Part shown: positions 56,419-64,000 of the stretch, one piece after another
How positions within the stretch are numbered: the stretch's first letter is position 1
Layout of the letters: each line of letters begins with the position of its first letter
Assembly (NCBI RefSeq): GCF_003865075.1
Contig: NZ_BHWB01000007.1
Span: forward strand, 124,001 to 188,000
Direction of reading: 5' to 3'
Source of the DNA: Bacteroides faecalis
Lineage (GTDB): Bacteria; Bacteroidota; Bacteroidia; Bacteroidales; Bacteroidaceae
DNA length: 64,000 bases
The notes under the pieces: generated by a model
The model's input: the letters and a program-made list of their open reading frames with translations, nothing else
Database searches by the model: none
What the model was told of the DNA's origin: nothing
Position numbers and translations under genes: made by a program

Positions 56419-56724
56419 TAAGGGTTTACGTATCATGAATTGTAAAATACTTATTAGTTTATATCTCTATTGTCCTGTATTGCTATTACTAAGGCAAAGT
56501 GAGGTTGTTCAATAATGATAAGCAGAAGTATCTGTCATTCAGAATAAAGGGAAGAATCTCTTTTTTTTTAACACGAAGGGAAGATTCATAACTTCAACAA
56601 TGAATGAATTTACTATTGAGGAGGATTTGAACAAACACTTAAATAAAATGCTTATTCCTCGAACAATATTTGTTTTTTATTGTATCTTTGTGATGTTGCA
56701 AACTAAATGACAATATAACAGATT
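56419..56724. other. AT-rich leader of the TPR gene
   Basis: A 306-base gap. TATCTTTG at 56683-56690 is a -7-like element 35 bases before the TPR gene. A T9 run lies near 56562, with similar words (GGGAAGAATC, GGGAAGATTC) on either side. No gene is seen. Confidence 0.45.
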
Positions 56725-57408
56725 ATGAGAACCTTAACTATCCTTTTTTTCTCTTTATTGACAATGCCGTTGATGCTGAATGCTCAAACGGTAGAAGATA
56801 TGTTGTCTAAGGTATCAGCTGCTATCGAAGCAGATCAGCAGGGACAGGCTGTTAGTTATTTTCGTCAAGCTATCAAATTGGAAATTAACCGATCTGAAAT
56901 GTATTACTGGACAACTGTGGATAAGAATAGTCTCATTTGTCCCAAGTTGGCGAATGAGATGGCGACAGCTTTTAAAAAGAACCGTAATTATGATAAAGCA
57001 TATTTGTTTTATAAGGAATTGTTACAGAAAAGTCCCGGTAATGTTGATTATCTCGAGGCCTGTGCTGAGATGCAGGTTTGCCGGGGACAAGAGAAAGATG
57101 CCTTGCGTATCTATGAGCAATTACTGAAGGTTGATTCCGATAATCTGGCTGCAAATATCTTTCTGGGTAATTATTACTTTTTGATGGGAGAACAGGAAAA
57201 GAAGAAAATGGAAAATGAATATAATAAGATTTCTTCTCCTACAAAGATGCAGTATGCGCGTTATCGGGATGGATTGTTCCGGCTGTTTTCCACTGAATAT
57301 GAGAAGGCAAGGGCTTCTTTGAAAAAAGTAGTTCAGAAATTTCCTTCTACAGAAGCTAAAAAGACGTTGGATAAGATACTATCTATAGAGAAAGAGGTGA
57401 ATCGTTGA
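56725..57408 (+). CDS. Secreted TPR-repeat protein
   Basis: The protein has 227 residues with a signal peptide (cleavage after about residue 20, LNAQ). Three or so tetratricopeptide repeats are visible (YDKAYLFYKELLQKSPGNVDYLEACAEMQ; EKDALRIYEQLLKVDSDNLAANIFLGNYYFLMGE; YEKARASLKKVVQKFPSTEAKKTLDKIL). It probably scaffolds a periplasmic protein complex; the partner is unknown. It is monocistronic, and its last codons overlap a bidirectional terminator. Confidence 0.85.
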   Translation: MRTLTILFFSLLTMPLMLNAQTVEDMLSKVSAAIEADQQGQAVSYFRQAIKLEINRSEMYYWTTVDKNSLICPKLANEMATAFKKNRNYDKAYLFYKELLQKSPGNVDYLEACAEMQVCRGQEKDALRIYEQLLKVDSDNLAANIFLGNYYFLMGEQEKKKMENEYNKISSPTKMQYARYRDGLFRLFSTEYEKARASLKKVVQKFPSTEAKKTLDKILSIEKEVNR

Positions 57409-57429
57409 TACGGTTCACCTCTTTCTTTT
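57390..57429. terminator. Bidirectional terminator between the TPR gene and the metalloproteinase gene
   Basis: GAAAGAGGTGAATCG (57390-57404) / CGGTTCACCTCTTTC (57411-57425), 14 of 15 pairing, 6-base loop, followed by TTTT. The left arm lies in the last codons of the TPR gene. It serves both convergent genes. Confidence 0.88.
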
Positions 57430-57437
57430 TCTGTTAT

Positions 57438-58718
57438 TTATTTCACAATACGTATTGGCAAATCAAGTGGTCCATCGCTTGCAGCACGTGCACTTGTAGA
57501 TTGTCCTATCTTGGGCCCTGGTATTAATGGGCTATACATCAATACGTGACGGACACGCGCGAATTGGTCAGAAGTAAATTGATTCAAATAACTATAAGAA
57601 TAATCCATTATATTGCGCGAGGTGAATTCCTCTCCCGTATTGCAATTAACCCGTAGAGCGAGTATCGAGAAAGAGGAACCGTAATTCTCTCTTGCGAAAT
57701 TATCATATTCAAACTTGTTATAAGGGGGAGTATCTTCACAATAATCACTATCGATACAAGCATTTACTGTTTCACCGTTTCTTTCATTGAATACATGATG
57801 TAATCCTAAATAATGTCCAAGTTCGTGTGCTACAGTGGCATTAATATTTCCATCCATGGTATGATCGTTGATATAAATACTGTTGATGGATACACAATAC
57901 GGAAATTTCAAATTACTTTTCCTGAGAAATGATTTGTCTGTCTCGACAAGTCCTTTCAAAAAATTCTTTCCTTTGGTGGAAAAGGGTAGGTTGGATATAC
58001 CTAAAATAATAGTATTGGGTTTAGTCCGTTTGAAATTGTAAACCATTACATTAATATAAAGGTTAGGTTCCCATAGATAATTTACATATCCTTTAGTTTC
58101 GTCTTCCATGAATTTCTCACAGTCTATTGAATAACTCTCCGGCCATTTAATATATTCCACGCCCGGAGTAGTCATCTTATTCCCTTCGGGATCAATCGTT
58201 GCAAGTGTAAAAGTCAGATTCATATCTATACTTTTATTGGCATCTTTATAAAGTTTATTGACCTCTGTGAGTATCTCGGAAAGAATGTTTGGATTGACAT
58301 ATTGCAAGGCATCTGCCTTGTCTTCATAAAAGACATGAAAGATAACTGGAAGCTTGTAGTGATACTCTTTAGCTGTACTGTTTAAAGCTTTCTGATTTAT
58401 TTGAATCTTTTTGCTGGCTTTACTACTCATAATTGTTACCGTAGCATCTCTGGAGCTACCATCCAGATTGGCGACAACAGATAGAACTAATTCTCCGTCG
58501 CTATCTCCTTTTTCTTTAAAAGGGATACACCATTGCTGATCGCTACTTACTTTCCAAGCAGAATTACTTTCAATATTTATTCTTAATGTCTCACCGTTTC
58601 CATCTACATTTTTAAAAGTAGATTCGGAAAGTTTCAATGAACTGGAATCTGTATCAGAATCAGTACAATTAATAAATAAAAGTAATAGTGGTAATAAGAA
58701 AATTAATCTTGTTTTCAT
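57438..58718 (-). CDS. BACON-domain zinc metalloproteinase lipoprotein (metzincin, M43-like)
   Basis: The protein has 426 residues with lipobox Cys18 (FINC). Residues about 28-112 form a BACON domain (SNSAWKVSSDQQWCIPFKEKG, then SRDATVTIMSSKASKKIQINQ). The protease domain (about 120-400) has the metzincin site HELGHYLGLHH at His298-His308 and a later Met-turn-like NIMDYSYS. It belongs with the zinc-dependent metalloproteinase lipoproteins of Bacteroides, close to peptidase family M43 (pappalysin-type). It is probably surface-attached; its substrate is unknown. It is convergent with the TPR gene. Confidence 0.88.
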   Translation of the reverse strand: MKTRLIFLLPLLLLFINCTDSDTDSSSLKLSESTFKNVDGNGETLRINIESNSAWKVSSDQQWCIPFKEKGDSDGELVLSVVANLDGSSRDATVTIMSSKASKKIQINQKALNSTAKEYHYKLPVIFHVFYEDKADALQYVNPNILSEILTEVNKLYKDANKSIDMNLTFTLATIDPEGNKMTTPGVEYIKWPESYSIDCEKFMEDETKGYVNYLWEPNLYINVMVYNFKRTKPNTIILGISNLPFSTKGKNFLKGLVETDKSFLRKSNLKFPYCVSINSIYINDHTMDGNINATVAHELGHYLGLHHVFNERNGETVNACIDSDYCEDTPPYNKFEYDNFARENYGSSFSILALRVNCNTGEEFTSRNIMDYSYSYLNQFTSDQFARVRHVLMYSPLIPGPKIGQSTSARAASDGPLDLPIRIVK

Positions 58719-58778
58719 AAATCAGAGCTTTCTTAGTATAATATTTTCCTCAAAGATAATGTTTTGTTTTATAACTAG

Positions 58779-59540
58779 TTATCTTTCTAAGATATATTCT
58801 ACTTCTTTAAACATATAATCTCGCTTTTTCAGTCCTTCATCTTCTAATATTAATCTTCCTTCCGGTTCTACCTGAACAATACGTGCAAGAAATATTCCAT
58901 TAGCATCTCTATACAGATGTAAACCGTCTTTTCTGAAAAGAGACTCTTTATAACGGTTGGCAATCAATTCAACCTGATTTTGTCGAAGTAAAGTGTAATA
59001 ATCCTGAATACGGATCATAATGTTTTTTAGTATTGTAAATATATCGTATTCTTTCTGAGTAATCTGTAGTAATGATACAGGATTTGGAGCCTGACTGAAA
59101 AATGCTTTCTGATTAATATTGATACCAATTCCTGCAATGCTTTGATTAATCAGTTTTCCCATCAAATCATTTTCAATCAGCATACCGCATATTTTTTTCT
59201 CTTTCCAATAAATATCATTCGGCCATTTGATAGAGATATCCGTAGTATAAATATCCAATTCGTCCTTAATTCCTAAAGATATAATCTGGGAAATAAGAAA
59301 CTGCCGACGTGCTTCCAGAAACTTTGGAAAGAGGACAAAACTGAATAGAAGATTCTTACCGATCTGTGATTCCCAGGAATTGCCACGCTGACCTCTTCCG
59401 GCTGTTTGAAAGTCGGTAATGACTGTAGTTAGTTCTTCTACTGCCTGTTGGCTGCAAAGTGCTTGCAGATAGCTGTTTGTAGAACTTGTTTCGTTCAAAT
59501 GAACTACGTGGAAAGGAAATTTATCAGAGGAGAGCATCAT
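58779..59540 (-). CDS. birA: Biotin--[acetyl-CoA-carboxylase] ligase, class I
   Basis: The start near 59540 (MMLSSDKFPFHVVHLNETSSTNSYL) avoids a long overlap with the YjbR gene, whose stop is at 59524; a 17-base overlap remains. The product is about 253 residues. Motifs are AGRGQRGNSW (biotinyl-AMP loop), SIKWPNDIYW, KKICGMLIE and GIGININQ. It attaches biotin to carboxylase carrier proteins. There is no N-terminal HTH, so it is an enzyme only and not the repressor form. It is translationally coupled to the upstream YjbR-like gene. Confidence 0.93.
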   Translation of the reverse strand: MMLSSDKFPFHVVHLNETSSTNSYLQALCSQQAVEELTTVITDFQTAGRGQRGNSWESQIGKNLLFSFVLFPKFLEARRQFLISQIISLGIKDELDIYTTDISIKWPNDIYWKEKKICGMLIENDLMGKLINQSIAGIGININQKAFFSQAPNPVSLLQITQKEYDIFTILKNIMIRIQDYYTLLRQNQVELIANRYKESLFRKDGLHLYRDANGIFLARIVQVEPEGRLILEDEGLKKRDYMFKEVEYILER

Positions 59541-59880
59541 ATTCGGCACGTAACTTTTTAGTAAACTTCTTGATAACTTCTTCGTAGGAATGATCAACCA
59601 ATTCTTTCATTAATTTATCATCCACATCACTGTTAAAACGGACACTATTCCAGTATTTCTTATTGAAATGATAGGCTCCTTCTATCCCGGAATAACGCTC
59701 ACGTAGTTCGATAGCCCGATCTGGATCGCATTTTAATGAAATTGTTTTTGCTTCTTCTAAATCGATAAGAGCAAACATTTTATTCATCACTTTCATGACG
59801 AGTGATACATCATCAAAAGGAAAAGACTCAGTTACTCCTTTTTTGCTCAAGCAATATTCTCTGATTATTTCTACATTCAT
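59524..59880 (-). CDS. MmcQ/YjbR-family protein
   Basis: The protein has 118 residues, the usual length. The family pattern is clear: MNVEIIREYCLSKKGVTESFPFDD, VMNKMFALIDLEEAKTISLKCDP and the ending DHSYEEVIKKFTKKLRAEYDAL. It has a CyaY-like fold and is thought to bind DNA or act as a small regulator; the role is unknown. It lies between the YraN gene (12 bases upstream) and birA (overlap) in one minus-strand operon. Confidence 0.9.
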   Translation of the reverse strand: MNVEIIREYCLSKKGVTESFPFDDVSLVMKVMNKMFALIDLEEAKTISLKCDPDRAIELRERYSGIEGAYHFNKKYWNSVRFNSDVDDKLMKELVDHSYEEVIKKFTKKLRAEYDALL

Positions 59881-59892
59881 ACATATACTTTA

Positions 59893-60258
59893 TTAAAACA
59901 GAGGAGGATAAAATGCCTCCTTTATATGTTCTATCTTAAAATCGGTCTTGTTGCCCACTACCGTAATGATATCGAAACGTACGGAGGCATCGATCTGAAA
60001 TAATTTTATATAAGTATCGGCAGCGCGTACAGTTCGTCTTATTTTGGGTAGATCAACAGCGTCTTCCGGCATGGTAAATTGTGTGTTGTTACGAGTCTTG
60101 ACTTCCACGATTACTAACTCGTTATCTTTTGCCGCAACAATATCCAGTTCGAAATGTCCTTTTCTCCAGTTTCGATGCCGAATGACGTAACCGTTATCCT
60201 CGAGATAAGCAACTGCGGCATTTTCACCAGCCTTCCCTAATTCATTATGTTCAGCCAT
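59893..60258 (-). CDS. YraN/UPF0102-family endonuclease-like protein
   Basis: The ATG at 60258 (MAEHNELGKAG) is used; an upstream in-frame TTG is rejected. The product has 121 residues. The UPF0102 pattern is seen: GKAGENAAVAYLEDNGY, RNWRKGHFELDIVA and LVIVEVKTR (restriction-endonuclease-like E-D-ExK core). It is possibly a Holliday-junction-type or DNA-repair nuclease; the function is unproven. It is the first gene of the YraN-YjbR-birA group. Confidence 0.92.
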   Translation of the reverse strand: MAEHNELGKAGENAAVAYLEDNGYVIRHRNWRKGHFELDIVAAKDNELVIVEVKTRNNTQFTMPEDAVDLPKIRRTVRAADTYIKLFQIDASVRFDIITVVGNKTDFKIEHIKEAFYPPLF

Positions 60259-60325
60259 CTTTTTTCGCAAATTTACTGTTTTTATTCTTTGTTTTTACAG
60301 AAGTAAAAGTAATTTTGCAGATGAT

Positions 60326-60559
60326 ATGAGAAAAAGAAGTAAAAAGTGCTTGAAGATGCACGTCGAGAGTGTTAAACGGGAACGACGTATGAGCATTTTG
60401 TTAAGCGAAGATGAACAGCAGATTGTTGATCGTTATCTGGAGAAATATAAGATAACGAACAAATCGCGTTGGCTTCGTGAAACGATTCTCATGTTTATTC
60501 ATAAAAATATGGAAGAAGATTACCCTACACTTTTCGGAGAACACGATATGAGACGTTGA
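60326..60559 (+). CDS. Small basic protein, possible ribbon-helix-helix DNA-binding protein
   Basis: The protein has 77 residues and a strongly basic N-terminus. The middle reads ERRMSILLSEDEQQIVDRYLEKYKI then NKSRWLRETILMFIHKNM, a strand-helix-helix layout like Arc/MetJ-type repressors. It begins 55 bases from the divergent YraN gene and ends 4 bases before tadA, with which it is probably co-transcribed. I do not recognise a named family. Confidence 0.65.
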   Translation: MRKRSKKCLKMHVESVKRERRMSILLSEDEQQIVDRYLEKYKITNKSRWLRETILMFIHKNMEEDYPTLFGEHDMRR

Positions 60560-60563
60560 TATT

Positions 60564-61001
60564 ATGCTGGACGATACCTATTTTATGAAACAAGCTCTGA
60601 TTGAGGCACGCAAAGCAGGCGAACGGGGAGAAGTTCCTGTTGGTGCTGTAGTGGTTTGTAAAGAGCGGATTATTGCACGTGCACATAATCTTACAGAAAC
60701 TTTGAATGATGTAACTGCTCATGCTGAGATGCAGGCGATTACTGCTGCTGCCAACGTGCTGGGAGGTAAGTATTTGAACGAATGTACGCTATATGTTACA
60801 GTAGAACCTTGTGTAATGTGCGCAGGTGCTATTGCATGGGCGCAGATGGGGAAACTGGTTTTTGGTGCCGAGGATGAAAAGCGTGGTTATCAAAAATATG
60901 CAACTCAGGCATTGCATCCCAAAACAACTGTAATAAAGGGCGTGTTAGCAGATGAATGTGCAAGGTTGATGAAAGACTTCTTTTTGTCTAAACGAAAGTG
61001 A
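60564..61001 (+). CDS. tadA: tRNA-specific adenosine deaminase
   Basis: The protein has 145 residues. Zinc and catalytic residues are His53 and Glu55 (HAEMQAI), Cys83 and Cys86 (PCVMCAGAI). TadA converts A34 to inosine in tRNA-Arg(ACG), allowing it to read extra codons. Length and spacing are standard. It follows a small RHH-like gene by 4 bases. Confidence 0.95.
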   Translation: MLDDTYFMKQALIEARKAGERGEVPVGAVVVCKERIIARAHNLTETLNDVTAHAEMQAITAAANVLGGKYLNECTLYVTVEPCVMCAGAIAWAQMGKLVFGAEDEKRGYQKYATQALHPKTTVIKGVLADECARLMKDFFLSKRK

Positions 61002-61053
61002 AAGACACTTATTTAAATACATGATCAAATCAGTAAGGAAAGATCATAATTAA

Positions 61054-61359
61054 TTATTTATCTTCCTTTATCTCTTCAAAATCTACGTATTCACCTTCAT
61101 CTTTAGAAAAGATTTTCTTATGCCTGTGAGGCTTATTATTGTCAGTGACAACTTCTTCCGCATTACCGGATGAATTATTGGTTGCAGAATTATAACCGGA
61201 ACGTTGTTGCTGGCTGCTATTATTATATCCGGTTTGTCTTGGTCGAGAGGAAGAACTTCGTCCAAATCCGAAAATAGCTCTTAAAATGGCTCCAACAATT
61301 GAAAGACCAAATAAGATAATAACACCTAGAAATATAAGGAAGAATAAAATTATATACAT
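61054..61359 (-). CDS. DUF4834-type small membrane protein
   Basis: The protein has 101 residues. One N-terminal membrane helix (about 2-32, YIILFFLIFLGVIILFGLSIVGAILRAIF) is followed by a Ser/Arg/Asn/Gln-rich, low-complexity cytoplasmic tail ending in an acidic segment (KDEGEYVDFEEIKEDK). This fits Bacteroidetes DUF4834; the function is unknown. It follows pssA on the same strand. Confidence 0.8.
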   Translation of the reverse strand: MYIILFFLIFLGVIILFGLSIVGAILRAIFGFGRSSSSRPRQTGYNNSSQQQRSGYNSATNNSSGNAEEVVTDNNKPHRHKKIFSKDEGEYVDFEEIKEDK

Positions 61360-61425
61360 TGGGCTATGATTTTTATATTGTACATTGATGAAATCTATAG
61401 TACAACAAACGTGCCAAGAGATTGT

Positions 61426-62133
61426 TTATTTACTTTTTCTTGTAAAAAGTGAAAGTAGAATATACCAGACGATGATTGCAGCAAACCCACTTATACCTAG
61501 GAAAATGAGGAATGGAATACATACAATCAGGAAAATGAAACTTATTTTATTGCTGCTCCATGATAAATTCTTAAACTTCAAAGAAAACATCGGAATTTCT
61601 GACACAAGTAACCATGAAAACAGACAAACCAGAATCAACAGATAGACAGGATGGCAGTTAGTTGAAACTAACCAATCGTGTGCTCCTACTACTAGAGAAG
61701 CCCAGAACAAAGCATTTGCCGGGACCGGCAGACCTACAAAAGAACTGGTCTGACGTGTGTCGTTATTGAATTTAGCTAAACGCAATGCTGAAAAAACAGA
61801 AACCAGGAAAGCGGTATACGGCAGATAAGCTGCTATAAAACTGATATTTGCCGGATAGTACATCTCTTTAAATAAAGAGAATACGATCATTGAAGGAGCC
61901 ACACCGAAACTAATGTCGTCAGCCAAAGAATCCAAGTCTTTTCCAATTACAGAATGAGCATTTAAAGCACGTGCCAGCAAACCGTCAAAAAAATCGAAAA
62001 CAGCACTTAAAATGATGAAAAGCAGTGCCATCTCATATTGGGCTTCGAAAGCCATGATACAAGCGATACAGCCGGAGAAAAGGTTTAGGCAGGTTACTGT
62101 ATTTGGTATGTTGTTCTTAATAACATTTGTCAT
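61426..62133 (-). CDS. pssA: CDP-diacylglycerol--serine O-phosphatidyltransferase
   Basis: The ATG at 62133 (MTNVIKNNIPN) is used, 10 bases after the psd stop; an upstream in-frame TTG would overlap psd. The product has 235 residues and several membrane helices. The CDP-alcohol phosphotransferase motif is seen as FFDGLLAR, then GKDLDSLADDISFG. It makes phosphatidylserine from CDP-diacylglycerol and serine, which Psd then decarboxylates. It is in an operon with psd. Confidence 0.95.
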   Translation of the reverse strand: MTNVIKNNIPNTVTCLNLFSGCIACIMAFEAQYEMALLFIILSAVFDFFDGLLARALNAHSVIGKDLDSLADDISFGVAPSMIVFSLFKEMYYPANISFIAAYLPYTAFLVSVFSALRLAKFNNDTRQTSSFVGLPVPANALFWASLVVGAHDWLVSTNCHPVYLLILVCLFSWLLVSEIPMFSLKFKNLSWSSNKISFIFLIVCIPFLIFLGISGFAAIIVWYILLSLFTRKSK

Positions 62134-62143
62134 TGTGACCGAA

Positions 62144-62830
62144 TTATTTAAGTTTGGCAATAACCGTTTGGTTACCCGTAGTTAATTGTCCCATGCTGAC
62201 ACAGACTTCTGTGCCGATAGGGAGATATACATCTACACGTGAACCGAATTTGATAAATCCCATGTGTTCGTCAATGTAGCATTCTTCACCCACTTCTGCA
62301 TAGGTAACGATACGACGTGCTACGGCTCCGGCAATCTGGCGGGTAAGTATTTCCACTCCTTCAGGGGTTTCGATGACTACTGTAGAACGCTCATTCTCTG
62401 TGCTGGCTTTCGGCAGCCAAGCTTTCATAAAGTTACCGTTGTGATGTGCCACCTTCTTAATGGTACCATCTACCGGATACCAGTTGGCATGTACATTTAC
62501 GATACTCATGAAAATGGAGATCATCAATCGGCGATCGTGAAAATACTCATTCTCCTCTACCTCTTCGATAACAACAATTTTACCATCAGCAGGAGCAACA
62601 ACTATTTTTTCTGTATCTTTTCCGAATAAACGGATAGGACAACGGAAGAAATTGACCATTAGCAGATAAACTGCAATACTGGCTACTGCCATTACGTAAA
62701 AAGGTATCTTACAATCAATTCCCCAATAAAGAGCCGCATTGATTAGTAGCAATAGCAAGAAGCTAGCCCATAATATATGTGTTCCTTCGTGGTGAATACG
62801 TATCTTTTTTAATTTCTTTAGTCGGCCCAT
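62144..62830 (-). CDS. psd: Phosphatidylserine decarboxylase proenzyme
   Basis: The protein has 228 residues, the short form of the family. N-terminal membrane helices are followed by [18 protein letters not shown] and [19 protein letters not shown]. The self-cleavage site is Gly-Ser in FGSRVD, so Ser197 becomes the pyruvoyl group. It converts phosphatidylserine to phosphatidylethanolamine at the inner membrane. A TATTTTTG -7 element lies upstream at 62856-62863 (minus strand). It is followed directly by pssA. Confidence 0.96.
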   Translation of the reverse strand: MGRLKKLKKIRIHHEGTHILWASFLLLLLINAALYWGIDCKIPFYVMAVASIAVYLLMVNFFRCPIRLFGKDTEKIVVAPADGKIVVIEEVEENEYFHDRRLMISIFMSIVNVHANWYPVDGTIKKVAHHNGNFMKAWLPKASTENERSTVVIETPEGVEILTRQIAGAVARRIVTYAEVGEECYIDEHMGFIKFGSRVDVYLPIGTEVCVSMGQLTTGNQTVIAKLK

Positions 62831-62855
62831 GAATACTGTTTAATGATATTGTGTG

Positions 62856-62863
62856 CAAAAATA
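62856..62863 (-). promoter_or_regulatory. Putative -7 element for psd-pssA
   Basis: TATTTTTG on the minus strand, 26 bases before the psd ATG. Confidence 0.45.
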
Positions 62864-62991
62864 TACTTAATTTAAAAAATCAGCAAGTAAATGAGCATAG
62901 AAATGCAAGTGTTGATAACTTTTTGAGGATTATTTTTGTTTATAACAAGGGAGGTAGTAATTTTATGCCTTCAATTTAACTACTTATCATT

Positions 62992-64000
62992 ATGCAGGAT
63001 TTCGTTCATTTACACGTCCATACGCAATATTCTCTTTTGGATGGTCAAGCTAGCGTAGCTCGCCTGGTTGATAAAGCCATGCAAAATGGAATGAAAGGTA
63101 TTGCCGTGACCGATCATGGGAATATGTTCGGTATCAAGGAATTTACGAACTACGTCAATAAGAAAAACAGTGGTCCGAAAGGAGAAATCAAGGATCTGAA
63201 AAAGAAAATTGCAGGAATTGAAGCAGGTACGGTAGAGTGTGAGGACAAAGAAGCGGAGATTGCTGCTTGCAAAGCTAAAATAGTAGAGGCGGAGAATAAG
63301 ATTTTCAAGCCGATAATCGGTTGTGAGATGTATGTGGCACGCCGCACAATGGAACTGAAAGAAGGTAAACCCGATCAAAGTGGCTATCACTTGATTGTGT
63401 TAGCCAAGAATGAGAAAGGTTATCATAACCTTATTAAATTAGTATCGCACGCGTGGACACGTGGATACTATATGCGTCCACGTACCGACCGTAGTGAGTT
63501 GGAAAAGTATCACGAAGGGTTGATTGTATGCTCGGCTTGTTTGGGTGGAGAGATACCCAAACGGATTACTAATGATCAGTTTGCTGAAGCAGAAGAAGCC
63601 ATCCAATGGTATAAGAATCTGTTCGGCGATGATTTTTATCTGGAGATGCAGCGGCATCAGGCAACGGTTCCTCGTGCTAATCACGAATGTTACCCGTTAC
63701 AGGTAAAAGTAAACAAGTACTTGCAGGAATATGCACAGAAGTTCAACATAAAGTTGATCTGTACCAACGATGTCCATTTTGTTGATGAAGAAAATGCCGA
63801 AGCACATGACCGATTGATCTGTTTGAGTACAGGTAAGGATTTGGATGATCCGTCCCGTATGCTATATACCAAACAGGAGTGGATGAAAACCCGTGAGGAA
63901 ATGAATGAACTCTTTGCGGATGTACCCGAAGCTTTGAGCAATACGTTAGAGATTTTGGACAAGGTGGAGATCTATTCTATTGACCATGCTCCTATTATGC
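62992..64000 (+). CDS. dnaE: DNA polymerase III subunit alpha, N-terminal part (truncated by window edge)
   Basis: The frame is open from the ATG at 62992 to the window end (336 codons). The PHP domain starts at once (FVHLHVHTQYSLLDGQA), with ITVTDHG-type sequence (GIAVTDHGNMFGIKEF) and KPIIGCEMYVARR. Relative to E. coli DnaE a charged, helical insertion of about 40-50 residues lies between these blocks (63155-63303). DnaE is the replicative polymerase subunit. Confidence 0.95.
   Translation, partial: MQDFVHLHVHTQYSLLDGQASVARLVDKAMQNGMKGIAVTDHGNMFGIKEFTNYVNKKNSGPKGEIKDLKKKIAGIEAGTVECEDKEAEIAACKAKIVEAENKIFKPIIGCEMYVARRTMELKEGKPDQSGYHLIVLAKNEKGYHNLIKLVSHAWTRGYYMRPRTDRSELEKYHEGLIVCSACLGGEIPKRITNDQFAEAEEAIQWYKNLFGDDFYLEMQRHQATVPRANHECYPLQVKVNKYLQEYAQKFNIKLICTNDVHFVDEENAEAHDRLICLSTGKDLDDPSRMLYTKQEWMKTREEMNELFADVPEALSNTLEILDKVEIYSIDHAPIM

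Noticed and set aside
1..64000. tRNA, rRNA or replication-origin sequences
   Set aside because: I looked in the gaps and saw no cloverleaf, rRNA or DnaA-box cluster; a tRNAscan/Infernal run would settle it.

Overview
The window is chromosomal DNA of a gut-type Bacteroides (genus-level call). The evidence is the repeated SusC/SusD pairs followed by surface lipoproteins, BACON, DUF4843, DUF4959, DUF4998, DUF6377 and DUF4834 family proteins, promoters of the Bacteroides type (TTTG about 20 bases before TAnnTTTG), weak or absent Shine-Dalgarno sequences, and a low-GC genome. No rRNA, tRNA, CRISPR array or intact mobile element was seen.

Layout. 1-4652 (+): tail of a polysaccharide utilization locus (PUL): SusC C-terminus, SusD, DUF4843 lipoprotein and PKD-like lipoprotein, with no enzyme visible. 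5136-7677 (-): housekeeping rsgA and frr, plus an EamA-type exporter. 8265-25956: a complete PUL headed by a divergent GntR/LacI-hybrid regulator. It encodes a GH32-like enzyme, SusC, SusD, a DUF4959/DUF5000-type lipoprotein, a DUF4998-type lipoprotein, two GH172 (DUF2961) proteins flanking a sedoheptulokinase-like FGGY kinase, and a second, divergent GH32-like lipoprotein. 26127-27224: a free-standing RyR-domain protein convergent with pyrH. 27384-42996 (-): a second complete PUL: a DUF6377 regulator, then GH31, two BACON lipoproteins, SusC, SusD, a calcineurin-like phosphoesterase and a GH89 alpha-N-acetylglucosaminidase. 43188-44519 (-): MATE exporter. 44601-54347: a glycerophosphate block with a glycerophosphodiesterase, an OPA-family transporter, an EgsA/AraM-type glycerol-1-phosphate dehydrogenase, glpABC and glpT. 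54676-56418: a DUF4838 secreted protein next to a probable transposase scrap. 56725-64000: a TPR protein, a BACON metzincin lipoprotein, birA, a YjbR protein, a YraN protein, a small DNA-binding-like protein, tadA, a DUF4834 protein, pssA, psd and the 5' part of dnaE.

How the genes work together. In the 8.3-26 kb PUL, SusCD and the lipoproteins would bind and import an oligosaccharide. GH32-like and GH172 enzymes would cut it, and the ketose-type kinase would phosphorylate a released sugar. GH172 members act on alpha-fructofuranoside (difructose anhydride I) or D-arabinofuranoside linkages, so an unusual furanoside glycan is the best guess. In the 27-43 kb PUL, GH89 and GH31 suggest host-type glycans with terminal alpha-GlcNAc or another alpha-linked hexose/hexosamine. 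The glycerophosphate block would hydrolyse glycerophosphodiesters, import G3P and oxidise G3P (GlpABC), with G1P also handled by EgsA. Its promoters share ATCGAAA/TTTCGAT boxes that look like one regulon.

The strongest candidate for something undescribed is the GH172/GH32-like/kinase PUL. Its two promoter regions share an identical 12-base word, TTACATATGTGT, that could be the operator of the adjacent regulator. All family calls rest on reading motifs by eye; no database search was run.
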